Assembly: GCF_900100535.1 (NCBI RefSeq)
Contig: NZ_FNDG01000001.1
Coordinates: 124,001-188,000, forward strand
DNA: 64,000 nucleotides
From: Phytopseudomonas flavescens
Lineage (GTDB): Bacteria > Pseudomonadota > Gammaproteobacteria > Pseudomonadales > Pseudomonadaceae
Direction of reading: 5' to 3'
Part shown: piece by piece, positions 29,511 to 39,833 of the stretch
Numbering within the stretch: the first letter of the stretch is position 1
Layout: each line of letters starts with the position of its first letter
Notes under the pieces: model-generated
Seen by the model: only the letters and a program-made list of their open reading frames with translations
The model's database searches: none
Told to the model about the DNA's origin: nothing
Position numbers and translations under genes: made by a program

Positions 29511-30755
29511 TCACTCGTAACGCAGCGCCTCGGCCGGCTGGGTACGCGACGCACGCCAGGAGGGATACAGCGTGGCGAGGAAGCTGAGGATCAGCGCCGC
29601 ACTGCAGATCAGCACCACGTCGCCGACCTGCAATTCGGACGGCAAGGTGCTGATGAAGTACACGTCGGAGCTGAATACATGCTGCCCACTGATGCGCTCG
29701 AGCCAGCCCACCAGTTCGCTGACGTTGAGGGCAGCCAGCACACCGAGCACGCCACCGATGAGGGTACCGATCACCCCGATCACCGTGCCCTGCACCATGA
29801 ACACCCCCATGATCTGCCGCGGCGTGGCGCCCAGCGTGCGCAGGATGGCGATGTCGGCGCCCTTGTCGGCGACCACCATGATCAGCGTGGCGATGATGTT
29901 GAAGGCAGCCACCGCGACGATCAGCAGCAGCAGCAGACCAATCATGGTCTTCTCCATCTTCATGGCGCTGAACAGGCTGCCCTGGGTCTGCGTCCAGTCG
30001 CTGGCGTGGTAACCCTCGCCCAGTTGCGCGGCGAGGGCGGCGGCGACCTGGGGCGACTGGTACAGGTCTTTGAGCTTGAGGCGGATGCTCTGCACCGAAC
30101 CTGGCTCCAGGCGCTGGATCTGCGCGGCATCGGCTACGTTGATCAGGGCCAGGGAGCTGTCCAGGTCGGCGCCCACCTTGAAGATGCCGACCACGTTCAG
30201 GCGCTGCATGCGCGGCGTGATACCACCCGGCACCGAGCTGATTTCCGGGACGATCAGGGCCAGGCGATCGCCGACCTGCAGCTGAAAGCGGCGTGCCGTG
30301 ATCTCACCGATGATCACCCCGTACTCGCCTTCGCGCAGATCACTCAGGCGGCCCTGCACCATATGATCGCCGATGATCGAGACCTTCGGCTCCAGCTCGG
30401 GGTCGATGCCGTGCAGTTGAATCGGCTGCATCACACCGCGGTAGGACAGCATGCCTTCCAGCTCGGCGAAGGGCACGGCCGCTTCCACCTGGGGATTTTC
30501 CAGGGCGACCCTGGCCGGCGCCTGCCAGTCGGCCAGGGCTGGCGAACCGGCGAGGGTCGCATGGGGCACCATGCCGAGAATGCGCGAGCTCATTTCCCGG
30601 TGGAAACCATTCATCACCGAGAGCACCACGATCATCGCCAGCACGCCCAGAGAGAGGCCGATCATCGAGGTCAGGGAAATGAACGAGATGAAGTGGTTGC
30701 GGCGCTTGGCACGGGTGTAACGCAGGCCGATGAAGACACTCAGCGGGCGAAACAT
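29511..30755 (-). CDS. lolE: lipoprotein-releasing ABC transporter permease LolE
   Basis: 414-residue MacB/FtsX-type permease. The first helix is in the [24 protein letters not shown] segment (about 28-51), then a large periplasmic domain, and three C-terminal helices. With LolC and LolD it extracts outer-membrane lipoproteins from the inner membrane and hands them to LolA. Strongly similar to lolC of the same operon. Assigned LolE because it follows lolD; the C/E names rest on order. Confidence 0.92.
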   Translation of the reverse strand: MFRPLSVFIGLRYTRAKRRNHFISFISLTSMIGLSLGVLAMIVVLSVMNGFHREMSSRILGMVPHATLAGSPALADWQAPARVALENPQVEAAVPFAELEGMLSYRGVMQPIQLHGIDPELEPKVSIIGDHMVQGRLSDLREGEYGVIIGEITARRFQLQVGDRLALIVPEISSVPGGITPRMQRLNVVGIFKVGADLDSSLALINVADAAQIQRLEPGSVQSIRLKLKDLYQSPQVAAALAAQLGEGYHASDWTQTQGSLFSAMKMEKTMIGLLLLLIVAVAAFNIIATLIMVVADKGADIAILRTLGATPRQIMGVFMVQGTVIGVIGTLIGGVLGVLAALNVSELVGWLERISGQHVFSSDVYFISTLPSELQVGDVVLICSAALILSFLATLYPSWRASRTQPAEALRYE

Positions 30756-31459
30756 CAGGCGTGCACCAGCTTGCCGTCTTCCAGGCTCAGCACCCGGTCC
30801 ATCTGCCGCGCCAACTGCAGGTCGTGGGTCACCACCAGAAAGGCGGTCTGCGACTGCGTACTGAGTTCGCGCATCAGGTCCTGAATGCCTTGAGCGGTGT
30901 GGTTGTCGAGGTTGCCGGTAGGCTCGTCGAGCAGCACCAGCCCCGGGCGATTGACCAGCGCCCGGGCAATCGCCACGCGCTGCCGCTCACCACCGGACAG
31001 CTCGGCAGGCTTGTGGCTCAGGCGATGGCCAAGGCCGACCCGCTCGAGCAACTCGCTGGCACGCTGACGCGATTCGCTGATCGAGGTCTTGCCGATCAGC
31101 AGCGGCATGCACACGTTCTCCAGCGCGGTGAATTCGGCGAGCAGGTGGTGGAACTGGTAGACGAAACCCAGCGAGCGGTTGCGCAGCAGGCCACGCTGTT
31201 TCTCGTTGAGCGCCGACAGCTCCTCACCGGCCAGCCAGACGCTGCCGCTGCTCGGCGTATCCAGGCCGCCGAGCATGTTCAGCAGGGTGCTCTTGCCGGA
31301 GCCCGAACTACCGACGATGGCCACCCGCTCACCGGGCAACAGCTCCAGTTGCAGGTCGTCGAGTACCACCACCGACTGCGGGCCTTCTTCGTAGCGCTTG
31401 CTCAGGTTGCGGCAACTGAGCACGGCGCTTGCCTGCGCCTGCACGACCGGATCACTCAT
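30755..31459 (-). CDS. lolD: lipoprotein-releasing ABC transporter ATPase LolD
   Basis: 234 residues. Walker [19 protein letters not shown] near 50-67, ABC signature [15 protein letters not shown] near 153-167, and Walker [13 protein letters not shown]. The Q-loop region [16 protein letters not shown] matches the LolD/MacB group. Overlaps lolC by eight bases and lolE by one, so lolCDE is one coupled operon. Confidence 0.96.
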   Translation of the reverse strand: MSDPVVQAQASAVLSCRNLSKRYEEGPQSVVVLDDLQLELLPGERVAIVGSSGSGKSTLLNMLGGLDTPSSGSVWLAGEELSALNEKQRGLLRNRSLGFVYQFHHLLAEFTALENVCMPLLIGKTSISESRQRASELLERVGLGHRLSHKPAELSGGERQRVAIARALVNRPGLVLLDEPTGNLDNHTAQGIQDLMRELSTQSQTAFLVVTHDLQLARQMDRVLSLEDGKLVHA

Positions 31460-32702
31460 AACGTAATGCCTCCGCGGGCTGGGTGCGTGCCGCGCGCCAG
31501 GCCGGATAAAGAGTAGCGAGGAAACTCAGGACCAATGCCGCAGCGCAGACCTGCACCACATCGGCGAGCATCAGCTGCGACGGCAAGTAGTCGATGAAGT
31601 ACACATCGGCATTGAGAAACTTGAAGCCGAGCAGGCGCTCGACGCCGGCGATGATCGAGCTGATGTTGAGCGCGGCGAGAATGCCCAGCAGCGCGCCGAT
31701 CAGGGTGCCGATCACGCCGATCACCGTGCCCTGCACCATGAAGGTGGCCATGATCTGCATCGGCGTGGCGCCCAGGGTACGCAGGATGGCGATATCGCCC
31801 TTCTTGTCGGTGACCACCATTACCAGGGTGGAGATGATGTTGAAGGCCGCCACGGCGACGATCAGCAGCAGCAACAGACCGATCATGGCTTTTTCCATGC
31901 GGATGGCCTGATACAGGTTACCGTGGGTGCGCGTCCAGTCGCGGGCCAGGTAATCCTGCTCGCCGAAGCTTTGCGCCAGTTGCCAGGCGGTGCGCGGCGC
32001 CTGGAACAGGTCGGCGAACTTGAGGCGGATGCCCTGCACCTGATCGGCCTGATGGCGCTGCAGGCGGGCCAGATCCTGGATGTGGGTCATGGCCATGAAA
32101 CCGTCGATCTCGCCGGCACCGACATGGAAGATGCCGACCACGGTGAAACGCTTGAGACGCGGAAACATGCCACCGGGGGTGACGGTGACTTCCGGCGCCA
32201 CGAAGGTCAGCTTGTCACCCAGGCCAACGCCGAGCTTCTCGGCCGCCTTGTCACCGATGACGATGCCGAAGGTACCAGGCTGCAGATCCTCCAGCCGGCC
32301 CTCGCGGAAGAAGTCGCCAATGATCGACACCTTGGGCTCCTCGACGGGATCCACGGCATTGATCAACACCTTCTGCACCTTGCCATCGTTGGTCAGCAGG
32401 CCCTGCATCTGGCTGAACGGCGCCACTGCGAGCACCTGGGGATTGTGCAACGCACGTTCGGCCAGCCGCCGCCAATCGCTGATCGGCTGGGAACTCTCGA
32501 CCGTGGCGTGGGGCACCATGCCCAGCACGCGGGTGCGCATCTCGTGGTCGAAGCCGTTCATCACCGACAGCACCAGGATCATCACCAGCACACCGAGTGC
32601 CAGCCCGATCATCGAAGTCAGAGAAATGAACGAAACGAAGTGGTTGCGACGCTTGGCCCGCGTGTAGCGCGTACCGAGAAAAACGGACAGGGGTCTGAAC
32701 AT
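31452..32702 (-). CDS. lolC: lipoprotein-releasing ABC transporter permease LolC
   Basis: 416 residues, starting [19 protein letters not shown] as in LolE; start set at 32702 for this reason, since the longer frame adds unrelated residues. Same four-helix topology with a large periplasmic domain. First gene of lolCDE. Shares long stretches with LolE, including the last helices and [21 protein letters not shown]. Divergent from the PilZ gene, with 95 bases between for both promoters. Confidence 0.93.
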   Translation of the reverse strand: MFRPLSVFLGTRYTRAKRRNHFVSFISLTSMIGLALGVLVMILVLSVMNGFDHEMRTRVLGMVPHATVESSQPISDWRRLAERALHNPQVLAVAPFSQMQGLLTNDGKVQKVLINAVDPVEEPKVSIIGDFFREGRLEDLQPGTFGIVIGDKAAEKLGVGLGDKLTFVAPEVTVTPGGMFPRLKRFTVVGIFHVGAGEIDGFMAMTHIQDLARLQRHQADQVQGIRLKFADLFQAPRTAWQLAQSFGEQDYLARDWTRTHGNLYQAIRMEKAMIGLLLLLIVAVAAFNIISTLVMVVTDKKGDIAILRTLGATPMQIMATFMVQGTVIGVIGTLIGALLGILAALNISSIIAGVERLLGFKFLNADVYFIDYLPSQLMLADVVQVCAAALVLSFLATLYPAWRAARTQPAEALRYE

Positions 32703-32797
32703 GTGGGGCGCTTGTTCGAGGGAAAGAGAAACGTCCTTGTGGCGGGGTCTGGCGAGCGGCCTTACACTCTGACCACCACCGCTGCCATGGGTTCGCC

Positions 32798-33370
32798 ATG
32801 TCGACTCAAGACGAAAATGATCGCCGCGAATACTACCGTATCGAGGACACGATCGCACTGGATTTCACCCCACTGGCGGGTGCCGATGCCCTGGCCAGCG
32901 ACGAGCTTCACGAGGCTTCACCGCTGTTCAATCTGCTCAGCGAACTGCATGTGATGGACTTCGAGTCCCAGCACCTGCTGCGCAATATCAGCGAACGCGA
33001 CCGTACCCTGGCCAGTTACCTCAAGGTGGTCAACAAGCGCATCGACCTGCTCGGCCAGGCCATCGCCCAGAGCCTGCTGCGCGATATCGGCCCACCCAAG
33101 CACGTCACCCTGTCGGAGGGCGGCATCAGCTTCTTCAATGCCCAGCCCCTGCCGGTCGACGCCCACCTGGCGCTGAAGATGGTGCTGATGCCCCAGGCGC
33201 TCGGCCTGCTGTTGCGCGCCAGGGTGCTGCATTGCCAGGAACACGAGGGGCAGTTCGAGATCGGCGCCGAATTCGAAGCGCTGACCGACGCGCAACGCCA
33301 GCTGCTCGCCCGGCATATCCTGCAACGCCAGGCGCAGGAGCGCCGTCAGGCCCGCGAGGAACTCACGTGA
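32798..33370 (+). CDS. PilZ-domain protein
   Basis: 190 residues. The N-terminus has RREYYRIEDTIALDF (RxxxR-like cyclic-di-GMP-binding motif, about 9-23) and residues 103-108 read LSEGGI, close to the D/N-x-S-x-x-G half of the motif. A helical insert separates the two parts, so it may be an atypical PilZ protein that binds the ligand weakly. First gene of a three-gene unit with GTGA coupling to the next. Target process unknown. Confidence 0.8.
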   Translation: MSTQDENDRREYYRIEDTIALDFTPLAGADALASDELHEASPLFNLLSELHVMDFESQHLLRNISERDRTLASYLKVVNKRIDLLGQAIAQSLLRDIGPPKHVTLSEGGISFFNAQPLPVDAHLALKMVLMPQALGLLLRARVLHCQEHEGQFEIGAEFEALTDAQRQLLARHILQRQAQERRQAREELT

Positions 33371-33663
33371 CGCCATTGCGCCCGCTGCTTGCGCTGGTCC
33401 TGCTGCTGCCGCTGGCAGCCCAGGCCGACACCCTGAAAATCCCCATCGGCCAGCAGGGCGCCGACCTCACCGACCTTCCGCAGATGGGCCAGTCCAAGCG
33501 TTCGGTGCTGGAGCGCTTCGGCCTGGCCGACGAGGAGCGCGCCCCGGTCGGCAAGCCGCCGATCACCCGCTGGGACTACCGCGAATTCAGCGTTTATTTC
33601 GAATACGACCATGTGATCGACAGCGTGCGCCACCAACAGCCACGCGCGACAAGCACCCAGTAA
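33367..33663 (+). CDS. small exported protein, BamE/SmpA-like appearance
   Basis: 98 residues from GTG 33367, which overlaps the PilZ gene stop. A clear signal peptide (residues 1-21, LLALVLLLPLAAQADT) probably is cleaved after AQA. The mature part, MGQSKRSVLERFGLADEERAPVGKPPITRWDYREFSVYFEYDHVIDSV, has the layout of a BamE-like fold (helix, then strands from a WDY segment). No lipobox. Function unknown; the fold assignment is a guess from the pattern. Confidence 0.78.
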   Translation: MTPLRPLLALVLLLPLAAQADTLKIPIGQQGADLTDLPQMGQSKRSVLERFGLADEERAPVGKPPITRWDYREFSVYFEYDHVIDSVRHQQPRATSTQ

Positions 33664-33672
33664 GGAGCAACC

Positions 33673-34392
33673 GTGACCCTGATCTACGGCCACCGCGGCG
33701 CCAAGGGCGAAGCCCCGGAAAATACCCTGACCAGCTTCCAGCAGTGCCTCGAGCACGGTGTTCGCCGCTGCGAGCTGGACCTGCACCTGTCCCGCGACGG
33801 CGAACTGATGGTCATCCACGACCCGACGCTGAAGCGCACCACCGGCCAGCGTGGCAAGGTGGTCGAGCACGACGCCGCCGACCTGGTGCATTACGACGCC
33901 CGCCGTGGTGGCCCGGGCTGGCGCTACCCCTGCCCCATTCCACGCCTGAGCGAGCTGTTCGAGCAGTGCGATTTCGAGCACTGGCAACTGGAGGTCAAGA
34001 GCGCGTCCAAGGTTCGTGCGGCTCGTACGGTGGAAGCCATCGCCCTGCTCAGCCGGCGCTTTGGCCTGGACGACAGGATCACCATCACCTCCAGTTCCCG
34101 AGAAGTGCTGAGTGCGGCCCAACGCCTGACCCCACACCTGGCCCGCGGCCTGGTCGCCGAATACGCCTGGCTGGATCCGCTCAAGGTCGCCCGCAACTAC
34201 GGCTGCGACTTGCTGGCCCTGAACTGGACGCTGTGCACCCCGGAACGCCTGTTCAAGGCCCAGAAATCCGGTTTGCACGTGTCGGTATGGACGGTCAACG
34301 AACCCGCCCTGATGCGCCGCCTTGCCGACTTCGGCGTGGACAGCATCATCACCGACTTCCCTGGTATCGCCGTGAGCACATTGCGCGGCTAA
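33673..34392 (+). CDS. glycerophosphodiester phosphodiesterase
   Basis: 239 residues, GDPD family TIM barrel. GHRGAKGEAPENTLTSF at residues 6-22 carries the catalytic His and metal-binding Glu; ELDLHLSRDGELMVIHDPTLKRTT at about 36-59 has the second His. No signal peptide, so a cytoplasmic enzyme acting on glycerophosphodiesters. GTG start with AAGGAG upstream. Third gene of the PilZ unit. Confidence 0.93.
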   Translation: MTLIYGHRGAKGEAPENTLTSFQQCLEHGVRRCELDLHLSRDGELMVIHDPTLKRTTGQRGKVVEHDAADLVHYDARRGGPGWRYPCPIPRLSELFEQCDFEHWQLEVKSASKVRAARTVEAIALLSRRFGLDDRITITSSSREVLSAAQRLTPHLARGLVAEYAWLDPLKVARNYGCDLLALNWTLCTPERLFKAQKSGLHVSVWTVNEPALMRRLADFGVDSIITDFPGIAVSTLRG

Positions 34393-34420
34393 GCGCAGTA
34401 GCGCGGTGACTTATGCAACA

Positions 34421-34484
34421 TGTGGGAGCGCGCCATGCGCGCGAAATCACGGGCATGGACTGGGCGTCCCCGCCCGCTCCCACA
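34421..34484. repeat. REP element, typical Pseudomonas form
   Basis: Begins TGTGGGAGCGCGCC and ends GCCCGCTCCCACA, an imperfect palindrome of 64 bases. TGTGGGAGC-type repeats are abundant between genes in Pseudomonas. It lies between the phosphodiesterase gene and the kinase-like gene. Confidence 0.9.
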
Positions 34485-34522
34485 TAAGCCTGAGTGCTGC
34501 TCAAGAATCAGAAGGATCGAAC

Positions 34523-35041
34523 ATGCTGATCGTCTTCAGCGGCCTACCTGGCACCGGCAAGACTACACTAGCCAAAGCCCTGGCCACTCATCTCGGCGCC
34601 GTCTACCTGCGTATCGACAGCATCGAGCAGGCACTGCGTAACAGCGGCGCGCTCAGGCAGGACGTCGACGCCAGTGGCTACCAGGTTGCCAACGCCATCG
34701 CGCTGGATAACCTCAAGGCTGGACTCAAGGTGGTCGCCGATTGCGTTAATCCGGTATCGGAAAGCCGCGAGGCCTGGGCTGACACTGCAGCACACGCGGG
34801 ATGCCGGTTGCTGAACGTGCAGATCATCTGCTCGGACGCGATCCAACATCGACAGCGGGTGGAGTCGAGAGTCAGCGACGTACCCGGCCTCGTGGCACCC
34901 CATTGGCAATCGGTCGTAGCTCATGAGTACGAGCCCTGGGGACAGGCACCGCTCACCATCGATACTGCGCTGACTACACCCGAAGCGGCGCAGGCGTTAC
35001 TGGCAGAGTATGTAGCCACGTCCCAGCAAAAAGACGGCTAA
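34523..35041 (+). CDS. P-loop kinase-like protein (AAA_33 type)
   Basis: 172 residues from ATG 34523, with AAGGAT upstream. Walker A FSGLPGTGKTTLAKALA at residues 5-21; then VYLRIDSIEQALR, where the RxD motif is typical of zeta-toxin/AAA_33-type small-molecule kinases. An Arg-rich lid segment follows (QHRQRVESRV). Substrate unknown. Flanked by a REP element and a terminator and not part of the order I recall for P. aeruginosa, so it may be an acquired gene. Confidence 0.82.
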   Translation: MLIVFSGLPGTGKTTLAKALATHLGAVYLRIDSIEQALRNSGALRQDVDASGYQVANAIALDNLKAGLKVVADCVNPVSESREAWADTAAHAGCRLLNVQIICSDAIQHRQRVESRVSDVPGLVAPHWQSVVAHEYEPWGQAPLTIDTALTTPEAAQALLAEYVATSQQKDG

Positions 35042-35083
35042 ACAGCCGAGCGCATTATAAGAACCGACACGTGATGAGCCCAT

Positions 35084-35113
35084 AAAAAAACCGACCCACA
35101 AGGGATCGGTTTT
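35084..35113. terminator. bidirectional terminator between the kinase-like gene and sthA
   Basis: AAAAAACCGACCC, loop ACAA, GGGATCGGTTTT, with one bulged base. Runs of A and T at the two sides serve both convergent genes. Confidence 0.85.
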
Positions 35114-35208
35114 CGGGCCTGCTCAGACGCTCTCGCGGTTTGGCCAGCGCCAGTCGCGGGAGTCGGCGAAAGGATCCCCGACCGGCTCAGGCCGCCGGCC
35201 GGAGCCGC

Positions 35209-36603
35209 TCAAAAAAGCCGGTTGAGCCCGTCGAACGCCGCCACCCGGTAGGCCTCCGCCATGGTCGGGTAGTTGAAGGTGGTGTTGACGAAATACTTCA
35301 GGGTATTCGCCTCGCCCTTCTGGTTCATGATCGCCTGGCCGATGTGCACGATCTCCGAAGCCTGGTAGCCGAAGCAGTGCACGCCGAGCACTTCCAGGGT
35401 TTCGCGGTGGAAGAGGATCTTCAGCATGCCCACCGGCTCGTGGGAGATCTGCGCGCGGGCCATGCTCTTGAAGAACGCCTTGCCCACTTCGTACGGCACC
35501 TGCGCCTTGGTCAGCTCGTGCTCGTTCTTGCCGATCGAACTGATCTCGGGAATGGTATAGATACCGGTGGGAATGTCATCGACGATCCGCCAGCTGCCGT
35601 TGTCGACGATGCTGCCGGCCGCGGAACGACCCTGGTCGGCCGCGGCACTGGCCAGGCTTGGCCAGCCGATCACGTCACCGGCAGCGTAGATGTTGTCGAC
35701 TTCGCTGCGGTAATGCTCGTCGACCTGCACCTGGCCACGGCTGTTGACCTTGATGCCGATGTTTTCCAGGCCCAGCTTGTCGGTGTTGCCGGTACGCCCG
35801 TTGCACCACAGCAAGGCATCGGCCTTGATCTTCTTGCCGGACTTGAGGTGCAGGATCACACCGTTGTCCAGCCCCTCGATGCGCTCGTACTCCTCGTTGT
35901 GGCGAATCAGCACGTTGTTGGTGCGCAGGTGGTAGCTCAGGGCATCGGAGATTTCCGAGTCCAGGAAGCTGAGCAACTGGTCACGGTTGTCGATCAGGTC
36001 GACCAGCACGCCCAGGCCGCTGAAGATCGACGCGTACTCGCTACCGATCACTCCGGCGCCGTAGATGATCAGCCGGCGTGGCGTATGGCTGAGGGTGAGG
36101 ATGGTGTCGCTGTCGTAGACGCGCGGATGGTTGAAGTCGATATCCGCCGGGCGATAGGGGCGCGAACCGGTGGCGATGATCACCTGCTTGGCCGACAGGG
36201 TTTCCAGCACGCCGTTGGGGCACACCACTTCGATGGTCTGGTCGTCGGCGAAACTGCCGGTGCCGAAGAACACGTCGATGCGGTTGCGGGCGTAGTAGCC
36301 GGTTCGCGAGGTGACCTGCTTGGCGATTACCCGCTCGGCGCTTTTCAGCACGTCGGGAAAGGAGAACCAGCGCGGCTCGCCGATCTGCCGGAACATGGGA
36401 TTGGTGTTGAACTGCATGATCTGCCGCACCGAATGGCGCAGCGCCTTGGACGGAATGGTGCCCAGGTGGGTGCAGTTGCCGCCGACTTCACGGCGGTCGT
36501 CGACCACCGCCACCTTGCGACCGGCCTTGGCCGCGTTCATCGCCGCCCCTTCCCCCGCCGGGCCGGAACCCAATACAACGACATCGTAGTTGTAGACCGC
36601 CAT
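35209..36603 (-). CDS. sthA: soluble pyridine nucleotide transhydrogenase
   Basis: FAD flavoprotein that interconverts NADPH and NADH in the cytoplasm. 464 residues, as in known SthA. FAD motif [19 protein letters not shown] (about 10-28); the disulfide region of related reductases is replaced by [15 protein letters not shown], with one Cys missing, the mark of SthA; NAD-binding [19 protein letters not shown] near 178-196; C-terminal dimer domain with [15 protein letters not shown]. Transcribed alone. Confidence 0.97.
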   Translation of the reverse strand: MAVYNYDVVVLGSGPAGEGAAMNAAKAGRKVAVVDDRREVGGNCTHLGTIPSKALRHSVRQIMQFNTNPMFRQIGEPRWFSFPDVLKSAERVIAKQVTSRTGYYARNRIDVFFGTGSFADDQTIEVVCPNGVLETLSAKQVIIATGSRPYRPADIDFNHPRVYDSDTILTLSHTPRRLIIYGAGVIGSEYASIFSGLGVLVDLIDNRDQLLSFLDSEISDALSYHLRTNNVLIRHNEEYERIEGLDNGVILHLKSGKKIKADALLWCNGRTGNTDKLGLENIGIKVNSRGQVQVDEHYRSEVDNIYAAGDVIGWPSLASAAADQGRSAAGSIVDNGSWRIVDDIPTGIYTIPEISSIGKNEHELTKAQVPYEVGKAFFKSMARAQISHEPVGMLKILFHRETLEVLGVHCFGYQASEIVHIGQAIMNQKGEANTLKYFVNTTFNYPTMAEAYRVAAFDGLNRLF

Positions 36604-36729
36604 GTTCTCTCCTCAGATCACGCCGGAACGCTTATGCCACGTCCTCGGCAGAACCAGGCCCGACAACTGGCCTGGCACGCAACATTTCGCAACAACGCAT
36701 AGCCTACCGGGCCAGACCGCAAATGGCGA

Positions 36730-36963
36730 TCAGCGCTTGCTGGCGTCGTAGGTTTGCACGCCGGATTCGCCATCACCCTCGGCCTCGCGCGTCACCTCCA
36801 CGCACTTCTCGCGGTCGTCGCCGCAGATCGAGCATTTCTTCTCGATCCCCAGGTTGGCGATGCCGCCGCAGGAGCCGGCGATGGGCTTGCGGCCCATGAT
36901 CACCCCCACGGCCATCAGGCCGACGACGGTGAGCATGATCAGAAAAACCATTACGAATGTCAT
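36730..36963 (-). CDS. nqrM: Na+-NQR maturation protein NqrM
   Basis: 77 residues. N-terminal helix (about 2-24) followed by GSCGGIANLGIEKKCSICGDDREKC with four conserved Cys. Family members help insert the iron centre shared by NqrD and NqrE. It overlaps apbE by four bases, at the end of the nqr operon, the usual place. Confidence 0.94.
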   Translation of the reverse strand: MTFVMVFLIMLTVVGLMAVGVIMGRKPIAGSCGGIANLGIEKKCSICGDDREKCVEVTREAEGDGESGVQTYDASKR

Positions 36964-37994
36964 TGCTTGCCTCCCGCAGCGAAAAGCTGCTCGAACGTGG
37001 CGGTACTGCGTGTGACGAAACCGTCTCCCTCACGGGTGACGAAAAACGCCGCGATGCCCTGGCGCTGCGCGTAGTCGTAGCCCTTCTCGGGGCCGAGCAC
37101 CAGCAGCACGGTGGACAGCCCGTCGGCCATCAGCGTAGTAGGGGCCGCCACGGTGACCGCCGCCAGCCGGTGCTGAATCGGCGCAGCGGTCTGTGGATCG
37201 AGGGTGTGGGAATAACGCACGCCCTGCTCTTCGAAATAATTGCGGTAATCACCCGAGGTGGAAATGCCGTAGCCATCCAACTCGATGACGCGCTGGATGG
37301 CCCGCTGATCGTCACGGGGCGCCTCCAGGGCGATGCGCCAGGGCTGGCCATCGGGCTTGCGCCCTACTGCCTTGAGCTCGCCGGTGGCCTCCACCAGGTA
37401 ACTGCGCACGCCCAGCCCGACCAGACGCTCGATGATTCGATCGACGGTATAGCCGGCAGCGATGCTGTTGAAGTCGACCTGCAGGTCGAGATCCTTGCAC
37501 AGGCGATCACCCTCGATATGCAGATGCGCCTGGCCGATACGCCCGCGCACCTCTTTCAAGGCCCCGGCGTCCGGAATCTGACGCTCGCCATTACCACGCG
37601 GGCCGAAGCCCCACAGGTCGAGCAATGGCTCCAGGGTCAGGTCGAACGCTCCGCCACTGTCACGGTGCAGCTCGTCGCCGGTGCGCACCAGTTGCAACAC
37701 ACCTTCCGGCATGGGCATGCAGGTGCCCGCCGGCGCGCGGTTGAACTGCTCGATCAGCGAGTCGTCACGGTAGGTGGACACCTGTTCGTCCACCTCGGCA
37801 AAGATCGCCTCGACCTCGGCCTTGAGCGCCGCCTTGTCGGGAACGGATGCCGTGCTCACGTACTTGACCGAATAGGTACTGCCCTGGGCGGGGCCGCCGA
37901 ACTCTTCGACACGCTCGGAAAAGCCGCAGCCCACGAGCGTAGCAGCCAAGGCCACAACAAGGGCGGGCTGCAGCAGCGCGGGCAGTGGCATCAT
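36960..37994 (-). CDS. apbE: FAD:protein FMN transferase (lipoprotein)
   Basis: Attaches FMN through a phosphoester bond to Thr in NqrB and NqrC. About 344 residues from ATG 37994, which overlaps the nqrF stop (ATGA); a second ATG is next to it. Lipoprotein signal with lipobox LVGC at residues 20-23. Conserved parts: [42 protein letters not shown], and DPQTAAP. A longer frame upstream is only nqrF read in another frame. Confidence 0.95.
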   Translation of the reverse strand: MMPLPALLQPALVVALAATLVGCGFSERVEEFGGPAQGSTYSVKYVSTASVPDKAALKAEVEAIFAEVDEQVSTYRDDSLIEQFNRAPAGTCMPMPEGVLQLVRTGDELHRDSGGAFDLTLEPLLDLWGFGPRGNGERQIPDAGALKEVRGRIGQAHLHIEGDRLCKDLDLQVDFNSIAAGYTVDRIIERLVGLGVRSYLVEATGELKAVGRKPDGQPWRIALEAPRDDQRAIQRVIELDGYGISTSGDYRNYFEEQGVRYSHTLDPQTAAPIQHRLAAVTVAAPTTLMADGLSTVLLVLGPEKGYDYAQRQGIAAFFVTREGDGFVTRSTATFEQLFAAGGKQ

Positions 37995-39220
37995 CCGCCG
38001 AAGTCGTCGAGCAGGATGTTGTCCTGTTCGACACCCAGGTCGGTGAGCATCTTGATCACCGCGGCGTTCATCATGGGCGGGCCGCACATGTAGAACTCGC
38101 AGTCTTCGGGTGCCGGGTGGTCCTTGAGGTAGTTCTCGTACAGCACGTTGTGGATGAAGCCCTTGAGACCGGTCCAGTTGTCCTCCGGCTGCGGATCGGA
38201 CAGCGCCAGGTGCCATTCGAAGTTCGGATTCTCCGCCTGCAGCTGGTCGTACTCCTCGGTATAGAAAGCCTCGCGCATCGAGCGCGCGCCGTACCAGAAG
38301 CTGATCTTGCGGGTGGACTTCAAACGTTTGAGCTGGTCGAAGATGTGCGAACGCATGGGCGCCATGCCGGCCCCCCCGCCGATGAAGACCATCTCGGCAT
38401 CGGTGTCCTTGGCGAAGAACTCTCCGAACGGACCGTACACCGTGACCTTGTCACCGGGCTTGAGGCTGAACACCCAGGAAGACATCTGGCCTGGCGGCAG
38501 GTGGTCCTTGCCCGGAGGCGGCGAAGCGATGCGAATATTGAACTTCACCAGACCGACTTCTTCGGGGTAGTTGGCCATGGAGTAGGCACGGATCACCGTC
38601 TCGTCGACCTTGGACACGTACTTCCACTGGTTGAATCTGTCCCAGTCGCCGCGGTACTCCTCCTGGATGTCGAAGTCCTTGTACTGCACGGTGTGCGGTG
38701 GGCACTCCAGCTGCACGTAGCCACCGGCGCGGAAGTCGACGCTCTCGCCTTCCGGCAGCCTGAGGGTCAGCTCCTTGATGAAGGTGGCGACGTTGGGGTT
38801 GGACTCCACCGTGCACTCCCACTTCTTCACGCCGAAGACTTCTTCGGGCACTTCGATCTTCATGTCCTGCTTGACCGGGGTCTGGCAGGACAGGCGCCAG
38901 CCGTCACGGGCTTCACGCTTGTTGAAATGCGACTCCTCGGTGGACAGCATCTCGCCGCCGCCGCTTTCCACGATGCATTTGCACTGTGCGCAGGTACCGC
39001 CGCCGCCACAGGCGGACGACAGGAAGATCTCGTTCTCGGCCAGGGTCTGCAGCAGCTTGCCGCCGGCCGGGACGGTGATGGTGCGCTCGCCGTTGATCTC
39101 GATGTTCACGTCGCCGGCGGAAACCAGGCGCGCACGTGCCATGAGGATCACCGCCACGAGGAGGATGATCACCACGGTGAACATGGAGACGGCTACTAGA
39201 ATCTCGAATGCCATTGGCAA
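37991..39220 (-). CDS. nqrF: Na+-NQR subunit F (NADH-oxidising)
   Basis: 409 residues. One N-terminal helix, a [2Fe-2S] domain with [12 protein letters not shown] (about 70-81) plus LSCQ near 113, an FAD domain with RAYSMANYP (about 210), and an NADH domain with [14 protein letters not shown] and ending DDFGG. Entry point for electrons from NADH. Five bases after nqrE. Confidence 0.97.
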   Translation of the reverse strand: MPMAFEILVAVSMFTVVIILLVAVILMARARLVSAGDVNIEINGERTITVPAGGKLLQTLAENEIFLSSACGGGGTCAQCKCIVESGGGEMLSTEESHFNKREARDGWRLSCQTPVKQDMKIEVPEEVFGVKKWECTVESNPNVATFIKELTLRLPEGESVDFRAGGYVQLECPPHTVQYKDFDIQEEYRGDWDRFNQWKYVSKVDETVIRAYSMANYPEEVGLVKFNIRIASPPPGKDHLPPGQMSSWVFSLKPGDKVTVYGPFGEFFAKDTDAEMVFIGGGAGMAPMRSHIFDQLKRLKSTRKISFWYGARSMREAFYTEEYDQLQAENPNFEWHLALSDPQPEDNWTGLKGFIHNVLYENYLKDHPAPEDCEFYMCGPPMMNAAVIKMLTDLGVEQDNILLDDFGG

Positions 39221-39224
39221 CTCC

Positions 39225-39833
39225 TTACAGCTGTACGCCGGAGAACGACATGAAGCCCAGCGACATCAGGCCAACGGTGATGAAGGTCAGCCCCAGCCCG
39301 CGCAGACCGGCAGGTGGATCGCTGTACTTGAGTTTCTCGCGGATCGCCGCCAGCAGCACGATGGCCAGGGCCCAGGAGACACCGGCACCGGCACCGTAGA
39401 CCACGCTCTCGGTGAAGTTGTAGTCACGCTCGACCATGAACAGCGTGCCGCCGAAGATGGCGCAGTGCACGGTGATCAGCGGCAGGAAGATGCCCAGCGC
39501 GTTGTAGAGCGCCGGCAGGTACTTGTCGAGCACCATCTCCATGATCTGCACCACGGCGGCGATCAGGCCGATGTAGCAGATCAGCCCGAGGAAGCTCAGG
39601 TCGACTTCCGGCAGGCCGGCCCAGGCCAGCGCGCCATCCTTGAGCAGGTAGACGTAGAGCAGGTTGTTCAGCGGCACGGTGATGATCATCACCACGATCA
39701 CCGTCAGACCCAGCATCAACGAGGTTTCGACCTTCTTGGAAATCGCCAGGAAGGTACACATGCCCAGGAAGAACGCCAGGGCCATGTTCTCGATGAACAC
39801 CGCACGGACGAACAGGCTGATGTAATGCTCCAT
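39225..39833 (-). CDS. nqrE: Na+-NQR subunit E
   Basis: 202-residue membrane subunit with about six helices. Cys26 in [10 protein letters not shown] and the Cys in VHCAIFGG (near residue 120) correspond to the ligands of the intramembrane iron centre shared with NqrD. Starts directly after the nqrD stop. Confidence 0.97.
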   Translation of the reverse strand: MEHYISLFVRAVFIENMALAFFLGMCTFLAISKKVETSLMLGLTVIVVMIITVPLNNLLYVYLLKDGALAWAGLPEVDLSFLGLICYIGLIAAVVQIMEMVLDKYLPALYNALGIFLPLITVHCAIFGGTLFMVERDYNFTESVVYGAGAGVSWALAIVLLAAIREKLKYSDPPAGLRGLGLTFITVGLMSLGFMSFSGVQL

